Shown piece by piece: positions 56,987 through 64,000 of a stretch of 64,000 nt of DNA; position 1 is the stretch's first letter, and each line of letters starts with the position of its first letter. The notes under the pieces were generated by a model. It had not been told where the DNA came from, did no database searches, and worked only from the letters and a program-made list of their open reading frames with translations. A program made the position numbers and the translations under genes. The stretch is from Coprinellus micaceus (lineage: Eukaryota > Basidiomycota > Agaricomycetes > Agaricales > Psathyrellaceae), in NCBI GenBank assembly GCA_951394405.1, contig OX596339.1:1612001-1676000 (forward strand), in the 5' to 3' direction.

Positions 56987-59900
56987 TTAGCTACGCCAAT
57001 ACTGCGCAAGGTCATGAATCCTATCAAACACCGCCGTGATATAGCTCGTCTCATTCAACAAGTTCTCGAAATGCTTCAACGCCTCTTCCTCCGTCAAATC
57101 CAGCCTGAACTTCTCCTGGATCTGCTCATGGACGTCGCGGTGCTTGATGTCAGGGATATTCGCGTCAGTCATGAGCGCGACCAAGTTGATCATGAGGTTC
57201 GCTGATTTGCGGAGGATGGTGAAAGCCGTGAAGCAGTAGTTCTTGAATCGCATGTAGTGGGGCGATTGGGCCCCGCCCATCCCGTCGACCATTTCTTTGC
57301 AGACTTTCACTGGGGGAGGGAAGGGTTTGGGGTCGCGTCCGAGGATATACCCAAAGTCGACTGGAAACGCGTACAGTCGTTAGTCAAGGTGGGTAGGCAT
57401 ATGAAGGCGGGAACGTACCATGGAAGAAATGACCGTCTGGTGCGATGAGCAAGTTGTCCAAGTGCCTATCACCCACTCCAAGCAGGTAGGTTACGACACA
57501 GTACCCTGCACAACTCCTCACGAACGTATCAATTACATTCGGCTCCACCCCACTCGTTCCAATACTCCCCTCATCCGGATTGTGCAACCTGAGGTAGTTC
57601 AGAACCGTCCCATGCTCGCTGACAATCGCCGCAATCGTCTTGCTCGGGATAAACTGCGCCATACCCTGCAACGGACCCGTGGCCAGCACATCGTACGGCG
57701 TCAACTTCAGATCCAAATTCTCCTTCCGCAAAAGCCTATCCATAAGCGTGAAAAGCTGGATAACAAGCTGGTCTTGTCTCAAATCATCCCCATCTTTAAA
57801 GATAAGCGGGTACTCGCCGCCGTTGGAGCACTGGAACCAAAGCAGCATGGGGTACATGTTGGACTTGAATATGGACGACTTCTCTGGGATGATGCCGGTG
57901 ATTTCGACGTGGGCGTTGAGAGGGAGGGGGAGAGGGGGGATGTTGGAGAGTCCGTTCTTGGAGTCGGAGATGATGGAGCGCAGCTTCTCGATTTTCTTGG
58001 GTCGGATATCTTTCGACGTTCGGAGCTCTCGAGCGCGCTTCGCCAGAGTGTCGACGAGGAGGCCTTGTCTCCGCATGAGTTCTCTTCGTTCAGAACCGCC
58101 CTCGGACTGAATTTCCGTTAGCAACGCAGCGAAAATAGACGCGTACGAACTCACCTCCAGGATCTTATTCATAAACTTGAACACCACCCTTCCATACATC
58201 TTCGCCATCACCCTATCCTCCAGGGCCACTTCCACCATGAGGTACCAATACAGCCTATTCCCCAGGATCGCGTTCTTCACTCCACGGGCGATGAGGAAGT
58301 CCGCTAGGCCACTATCGTCGTACGAAATGGCAGTCACGGCCGAGCGAGACGTTCGCTGGTCGCTTACTGCGCTTTCGAACTTTAGGGATTGGACGAGTTG
58401 GAGGAGGTACAGCGTCAGTTCCTGTAAAATGCGTGGTTAGCATGGGTCATTCTACTAGACGCCAGGCATCACTCACATCATCATCAGCCCGACTAAGCTG
58501 CTTGACCGCAAACGCCCTCACCCTCGAATCCACCGTATTCGGGCCAAGCAGCTCAAGCGCATCGTCCGTGTCAATCTCCGTCCATTGAGGCAGAAGTTCC
58601 TCCACAGCCTGCTTAACCTCCGACGAATCTCTCCACGTAACCGACTTTAAGAACTTCGTCAGACCGCGTTTGTCTCGTGTGAGGTAAAACCTGAACTTCC
58701 AGATCAGGTCTTTCTCTTCGGAGGTTAGGACGCGGCTGGGGGAGTAGCTTAGGATGTGCTGTGTCCAGCGTCAGTTATAGTATGATAAAATAAGGGTGAG
58801 GTGGAGATACGCACCGTGAGTTCGTCGCGGATCTTTGCGTTGGGCTTGAGCTCCCTATCGTAAGGACTGCTCCTGTGACTCCGCACGAGTCGACGATGTT
58901 TATCCTCCACTGGGTTATCGTTCGAAGCGTCGGGGTCAACGACGCTCCACAGGCCAAAATCGTTGATGAATGCCGAGGATATTGAGGGAGCCACAGGCGC
59001 TTGGGTCACCGTTGCAAGTGTCGTCGTCGTAGTCCCAGATGCTGACGACGTTGAGGCCACTGGGGCTTCCTAGTAGTGCGTGTCAGAGTGGGCAGCCATA
59101 CGGAGAAAGGAACTACCCTTACAGGTTCGCAGAAGATAACAGGAAAGTCAAACCGCGGCAAATCAACATACAAGAACAAATTCTCCGACTTCTCAGTCTC
59201 TGCCTATCCGAGCCCTCATCAGCACCTCACACATCCCACCACAAGAGGGAAAACACCACACGCACCGCATGAATCTCCTCCATCTTCCTGAACGTCATCT
59301 TATCCAACCAGTCGGTCTTCGGCAGGTCGCCTCTTTCGTACTTCTTCACCAGCTATATGTGGAGACCAGACGTTCTTAATGTCCGATGGAGGGTGTGTGT
59401 GGTAAGGAAAGGCGCACCTTCTCTAACCTCCCCATCTCGTCCTGCGTCGCAAGTTTACTGGGCGTATGCGTCTCCAAGGACCCGTCTGCCTCGATCCCAG
59501 GCCAGAGTAGGAGTCGGTGCTTTCCTCTCCGGAGATTCCTATTCGTCGCAGTCAATCAGTCGGTCAATACCATCCCCCTCCAGTTGTATCGAAACAAAAA
59601 GGACCACGAGACGCACCACTTCTTCCCAAACAACCTCAACGTCGACCCGCCCACCGGGACCGCAGCTCTCGGCCCCGCGATGTCCCAGACTGTGAACGTA
59701 ATTTGTGAGCTGAGGGGGAGGTCGCAGTATCGGATTGGGAGTGTGATCCATTCGTTCCATCTGTGTGGTCCAAGAGTTCAGGTCAGGGATATCTTGTTCG
59801 CAGGGATCCGGGGGGCGGAGGAGATGGGAGCACGGAGGGAGGGTGGTTAGAGGGAGAGGGATGAAGGGGGGAAGGGGGAAGACAAAGGAAAGAAAGACGC

Positions 59901-60382
59901 ACGTATACGAACTCTTAAACGCCTTAAAACTCGTTCGGAAGGGTATAGTAAGCGGCTTGTTATCCGCGATGAGTTGACATGTAACGTAGAGATCTGAAAG
60001 CGTCCTTCATTCACCATCCACACAACGTAAGGCAGTCAGCTTCGTTCGACAACACGGGGGCGATGGGTAGTCGGTATTCGGCGGGAAGGAAGGCGGGAAG
60101 GAAGGCAGGGAAGAGGGAAGAAGGAGGAAAGAGGCTGAAGACATACGTAGACTGCACACCATGAAACCTCAACTCCGGATTCTCCAGCACCTCCGTGAAC
60201 GACTTCGCTTTCCGAATACCCTCCAGTTGAGATCTACACCAACCAACGAAGGGTACGTCATTAGAAGTTAGCGCTTCGGGGCGAAGATCTAACTAACAGC
60301 AAACGTACATTCGAAAGGTAACGGGCAGCTTCAAGTCCGAGAGCCTGGCGAACGTGAAATCGTCTCGGCCGTCTTTATCCAT
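56987..60382 (-). CDS. VPS34: Class III phosphatidylinositol 3-kinase
   Basis: Twelve exons: 60382-60309, 60233-60160 (or -60147), 59993-59903, 59760-59617, 59538-59418, 59352-59266, 59203-59123, 59069-58815, 58758-58477, 58421-58155, 58106-57419 and 57360-56987. With the first choice the total is 2538 nt (845 residues). The order is an N-terminal C2 domain (LYVTCQLIADNKPLTI ... WNEWITLPIRYCDLP), a helical PIK domain (EKDLIWKFRFYLTRDKRGL), then the kinase. The kinase has FKDGDDLRQDQL, catalytic loop GVGDRHLDNLL and activation loop HVDFGYILGRDPKPFPPP, and ends QYWRS. It makes PI3P on endosomes and phagophores for sorting and autophagy. The exon 2-3 junction keeps frame only with a GTGTGC donor 13 nt before the better-looking GTATGT. 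Confidence 0.93.
60081..60120. repeat. Intronic purine tandem repeat
   Basis: Two head-to-tail copies of GCGGGAAGGAAG and a degenerate third copy inside the unusually long second intron of the PI3-kinase gene. Confidence 0.6.
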
Positions 60383-60854
60383 AGCGCGTTGAAGGGGGTT
60401 TTAGGCAAAGGAAGGATAGGAGAGGACGGGGAAGGGGAAGGGGATGAGGGAGAGGGAGAGATGATGACGGTAGCAGAACAGGAGCAGCGAACCCAAAAGA
60501 GGCAGCTTCACGCCATCCACATGCACGTTACCCCGAACGTCCCTGATCCGGTACCTCTTTGGGCGCTTACGCTCAGGCTGCCATGCTCTCCTCCTCATGC
60601 CCAGGTCCTCGGAGCTCGAACGTCCACGCAGACATGTACAAGCCAAAGAATGGTATATCGTCGTATTATACAATAAAAGATGCAATTGTTTCTAGTGATA
60701 GCAAGAGAGATGGGAAAAAAGAAAAGGAAGATGCAAATGTGGACAAGCGTGTGCACTACGAGTACTTTTTGCGAAATGCTCAGCGGGACGAAAAGAGTCT
60801 GATTAGTTACAACACCCCAAAGAGCGAGAAAGATGAATAGAGGGAATGCAACGT
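60383..60854. other. PI3-kinase promoter and ILV5 3' UTR
   Basis: 472 bp between two minus-strand genes. Purine-rich near 60400-60465. No gene. Confidence 0.55.
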
Positions 60855-62199
60855 TTACTCCGACTCGGGCTTGTAATCGGGGCGCAACGAACGCACGACC
60901 TTACCCGCGCGCCAGATCTCCTGGTTGTCGATCTCCGCGAGCTCCCGGGCGAGGTCCTCGCGGTAAGTAGCGCGGCCGTTGTACTCGAGGGACTTGCGGG
61001 TCTCGGTCCCGTTCTTCACGCTCTCGTAGAGCTTCTCGAACACGGGGAGGTTGGCCTTTTCGAAGATAGGGGCCCAGTCGAGGGCGCCGCGGCGGGCGGT
61101 GGTGGAGCAGGCGTTGTACATGTAGTCCATGCCCTTGGCGCCGATGAGGGGGTAGAGGGATTGGGTGGCCTCCTCGACGGTCTCGTTGAAGGCTTCGCTG
61201 GGGCTGTGGCCGTTCTTGCGGAGGACGGCGTATTGGGCGAGGAACATGCCCTCTGTGGTATGGAAATTAAGGTGTCAGCGTGAGAATTTGCGGGAAGACA
61301 CGTTCGAAGACACGTACGGATACCGCCCATGAGAACACCGCGCTCGCCGTAGAGGTCAGAGTAGACCTCCTTCTCAAAGGTGGTCTCGTAGAGGTAGCCG
61401 GAGCCGACGGCGACACCGAGGGCGATGGCCTTCTCCTTGGCCTTGCCGGTGACGTCCTGCCAGACAGCGACGGAGGAGTTGATACCACGGCCCTCCTTGA
61501 AGAGAGAGCGGACGGTGCGGCCGGAGCCCTTGGGTGCGACGAGGATGACATCGACATCCTTGGGAGCCTCGACCTTGGTGTCCTCCTTGAAGACGACGGA
61601 GAATCCGTGGGAGAAGTAGAGGGTCTTGCCCTTGGTGATGAGGGGCTTGATCTCGGGCCAGGTCTGGGACTGGGCAGCGTCGGAGAGAAGGTTCATGATG
61701 ATGGTACCGCGGTTGATCGCCTCTTCGATGGGGAAGAGGGTCTCACCGGGGACCCAGCCGTCCTCAATGGCCTGCTGCCATGAAGTACCGTCCTTGCGGA
61801 CACCGACGATGACGTTGAGGCCGTTGTCGCGGGCGTTGAGACCCTGACCGTGGCCCTGGGAGCCGTAGCCGATGAGGGCGAGGGTGTCGTTCTTGAAGTA
61901 CTCCTGGAGCTTTGCAACGGGCCAGTCGCTGCGCTCGTAGACGACCTCCTTGGTGCCTGCAAAGTCGAGGGTCTTGATGCCGCGCGACTATGGACCCGTG
62001 TCAGTCCGGAGAAATTTTGTCGAAACCTGGAAGAACTGACCTGGACAGCTGGGATGGCGGCAGGGGCGTTGTGGGAGACGCGGTTTGCGACTGCGCGGGT
62101 GAGGAGGGAGAACTTTGCGGACTGGGTGGGGCGCACAGCAGACTTTGCGATCTGGCGGCGGAGAGCCTGGGAGGCTTGACGAGCAGCGATGGAGGCCAT
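60855..62199 (-). CDS. ILV5: Ketol-acid reductoisomerase, mitochondrial
   Basis: Exons 62199-62041, 61987-61318 and 61252-60855 total 1227 nt (408 residues). The N-terminus (MASIAARQASQALRRQIA) is Arg/Ala/Ser-rich without acidic residues, a mitochondrial presequence. ALIGYGSQGHGQGLN is the NADPH-binding loop, HGFSVVFKEDTKVEAPKDVD and VAPKGSGRTVRSLF belong to the KARI N-domain, and GGIQGMFLAQYAVLRKNG starts the knotted C-domain with its Mg2+-binding acidic residues. The enzyme makes the 2,3-dihydroxy acid precursors of valine and isoleucine in the matrix. Codon use is strongly C-ending, as expected of a highly expressed gene. It shares a ~325 bp promoter region with the divergent dioxygenase gene. 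Confidence 0.96.
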
Positions 62200-62524
62200 T
62201 GGAAGGATGCGATGAGGTGTCAGACCCAACAAACATTTTATAACCGGACTCTGACTCGATCATCGGCCGACACCCGCCCGCCAAGTCCGATGCCCCTCCT
62301 CGCGTCTTTATTCGGCATACCGGACTTTTACTAGGCGCCAATAGCGTCCATTTTATTTCCGCCCTTCCCCTGTAGCGCCTTGAATAATATTATTGAGCTC
62401 GTCGTTGCACGCGTTCCTGAGCGCACGGGACACACGGAGCGAGCCAGAGTGATCGGATCCTCATCAACACCCAAGCTCCTTGGCTTCAACAACGCGAGTC
62501 CTTCCCCTCTCCTCCCCGGGAACC
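62200..62524. promoter_or_regulatory. Divergent promoter ILV5 / carnitine-pathway dioxygenase
   Basis: Contains TATAAAA on the minus strand at 62242-62236, 37 nt upstream of the ILV5 ATG. No clear TATA serves the plus-strand gene. Confidence 0.55.
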
Positions 62525-64000
62525 ATGCTCAGAGGCGCACGAACCCTCTCAACCGCGTGCTCAGCTGCACGGAGAACCAGCCTCGCCAGGACCCTCCGGG
62601 TAAGTATCCCGGACCTCCCTCTCTCAAGGACCACCGCTCACCCGCTACACAGAAACTCCCTCTCCAAGCCAAGCCCCACATCCCCCTCACCCGATCCCTA
62701 GCTAGCGCCGCTCAGGCCCAAGCGCCCGTCCACCCCACCGCCCCGGAGAGCTTGCAGGATGCTGTGAGGACAGAGGATCTCCCTATCGTCAGCAATGATG
62801 CCAAGCAGGTCGCTGTGGGCTGGGATACCCGTACTTGGTCAAAATTGTGAGTGCTACTAACCCTTCCTGGAGAATACGTGCGCGGGCTAAACCATATTCA
62901 TATGTAGTCACAATATCTGGTTAAGAGATCACTGTCGGTGCCCAAAGTGCTTTCATGCTATAACCAAGCAGAGGCTCTTGAATACTTTTCAGGTAAGCGC
63001 CCCTTCCGTTCGTCCCTCTGCTGTGACCTCCAATCCCAAACCCAATCCTCCCTTCCTCTCCTAGATCCCACCAGACATCGCACCACTAACCATCGCAGCA
63101 AAGCCCACTGGCCTCGAAGTAACATGTACGCTCCCTCACCCACCTCCCCTCCAACCGCCTTTAACCAAACCCCTTCCCTTCACCCTCCACTCGCACAGGG
63201 AACACCTCCGACGCCCACATCTCTCTATACCCCTGGACCTGGCTCCGGCACAACTCCTACGACCCGCCCCTCGCCCCCTTCACTTCCGCCTCCCCCAATA
63301 CCAAGGACACGGAGCACTCGGAGAAGGTGCTCTGGGGCGCCAAGATCCAGCAGGGCCCGCCGACTGTGACGTACGAGCAGGTTATGGAGGATGGGGATGC
63401 GGGGCTGCATAAGTGGTTGGAGAACGTTGTGCGTGTCTACTCTCTCCCTTATTTGTTTACTTTCGTTCTTGGTTTCTCCATTTCTCTGTTGTTTCCTGAA
63501 GCTTCCCACTCACCACCTTTACATTTCGACTGACAGGACAAGTTCGGCTTCTCGTTCGTAACAGGCGTACCCCCAACCCCAGAAGCGACAGAAGAGCTGA
63601 GCCAGCGCATTGGCTTCATCCGGGAAACACAATGTCCGTATCCTCTTCCATTCTCTCTCCACCATCAACCTATTCACCTTCTTTCTTCCTTCCTCCACTC
63701 ACCTTCTTCCTTCATCCACCCAACACACTCACTCGCTCACACAGACGGCAAATTCTGGGACTTCACCTCCGACCTCGCAAAGGGCGACACAGCGTACACC
63801 ACGCTCGCCCTCAGTGCACACACCGACAACACCTACTTCGTACGTCCCCCTTTCTCCCACCAACACTACTGACATCTCAAACTCACAACTCACCCCAGAC
63901 CGACCCCTGCGGCCTCCAACTCTTCCACCTCCTCTCACACACCGGCGGCACGGGCGGCAGCACCCTCCTCGTCGACGGCTTCTACGTCGCGTCCCTCCTC
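62525..64000 (+). CDS. Trimethyllysine dioxygenase / BBOX-like, 3' end outside window
   Basis: Visible exons: 62525-62599, 62653-62846, 62908-62992, 63065-63125, 63199-63428, 63537-63633, 63745-63839 and 63899 to the window end. The N-terminus (MLRGARTLSTACSAARRTS) is a mitochondrial presequence. FHNIWLRDHCRCPKCFH is the zinc-binding N-terminal domain shared by trimethyllysine and gamma-butyrobetaine hydroxylases. SAHTDNTYF carries the HxD iron ligands (about H273, D275) of the Fe(II)/2-oxoglutarate dioxygenase barrel, and CGLQLFHLLSH follows. The distal iron His lies beyond the window. It should catalyse the first (or last) hydroxylation of carnitine synthesis; the mitochondrial presequence favours trimethyllysine dioxygenase. 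Confidence 0.88.

Noticed and set aside
57420..58121. 233-codon plus-strand open frame
   Set aside because: Antisense to the kinase domain of the PI3-kinase, whose motifs are unmistakable.
1..64000. CRISPR array, defence island or secondary-metabolite cluster
   Set aside because: No regularly spaced repeats and no backbone biosynthetic enzymes; gene content is eukaryotic housekeeping plus secreted cellulases.

Overview
This window is nuclear DNA of a filamentous basidiomycete, most likely a plant-litter or wood-decaying agaricomycete. The signs are compact genes split by many 45-60 nt GT-AG introns, several F-box proteins, and two secreted GH5 cellulases, one with a fungal CBM1. A fungal bifunctional BioD-BioA biotin enzyme and a mitochondrial ketol-acid reductoisomerase are also present. 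All exon coordinates were deduced by eye from splice consensus, reading phase and family motifs. For most of the recognised genes the summed exons are an exact multiple of three.

Layout. 1-9 kb: the 3' part of an MFS transporter gene and two tandem F-box paralogues. 9-11.7 kb: a gene-poor stretch. 11.7-22 kb: a TmpA-like membrane flavoprotein facing a cytosolic methionyl-tRNA synthetase, an OPT oligopeptide transporter, an unrecognised membrane protein and a SARAF-like calcium-entry regulator. 23-27.4 kb: the tandem GH5 endoglucanases. 27.6-30.3 kb: a basic hypothetical protein and an HSP20-like protein. 30.3-32.3 kb: a second gene-poor stretch. 32.3-41 kb: an Srs2/UvrD helicase, a small double GATA-finger gene and an 18-exon Ca2+/H+ exchanger. 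41-47.6 kb: an F-box protein, CTU2, a nonautonomous hAT-like transposon, SDE2 and an AIG2-like gamma-glutamyl cyclotransferase. 48.6-54 kb: an intronless orphan, a second AIG2-like gene, a probable F-box relic and a coiled-coil orphan. 54-64 kb: BioD-BioA, Vps34 PI3-kinase, ILV5, and a trimethyllysine dioxygenase that runs off the window.

Functionally this is mostly unlinked housekeeping: translation, tRNA thiolation, splicing and telomere factor, DNA repair, autophagy/endosomal lipid kinase, and biotin, branched-chain amino acid and carnitine synthesis. Tandem or local duplications of F-box, GH5 and AIG2-like genes are scattered through it. I see no secondary-metabolite cluster, CRISPR array or defence island.

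The points most worth checking are: a one-base insertion inside helicase motif V of the Srs2 gene; a TGA codon exactly where a zinc-ligand cysteine belongs in the first GATA finger; an 843 bp hAT-like element with perfect 8 bp target duplications between CTU2 and SDE2; and a GH5 gene with seven more introns than its neighbour at homologous positions, one of which isolates a 6-nt exon.
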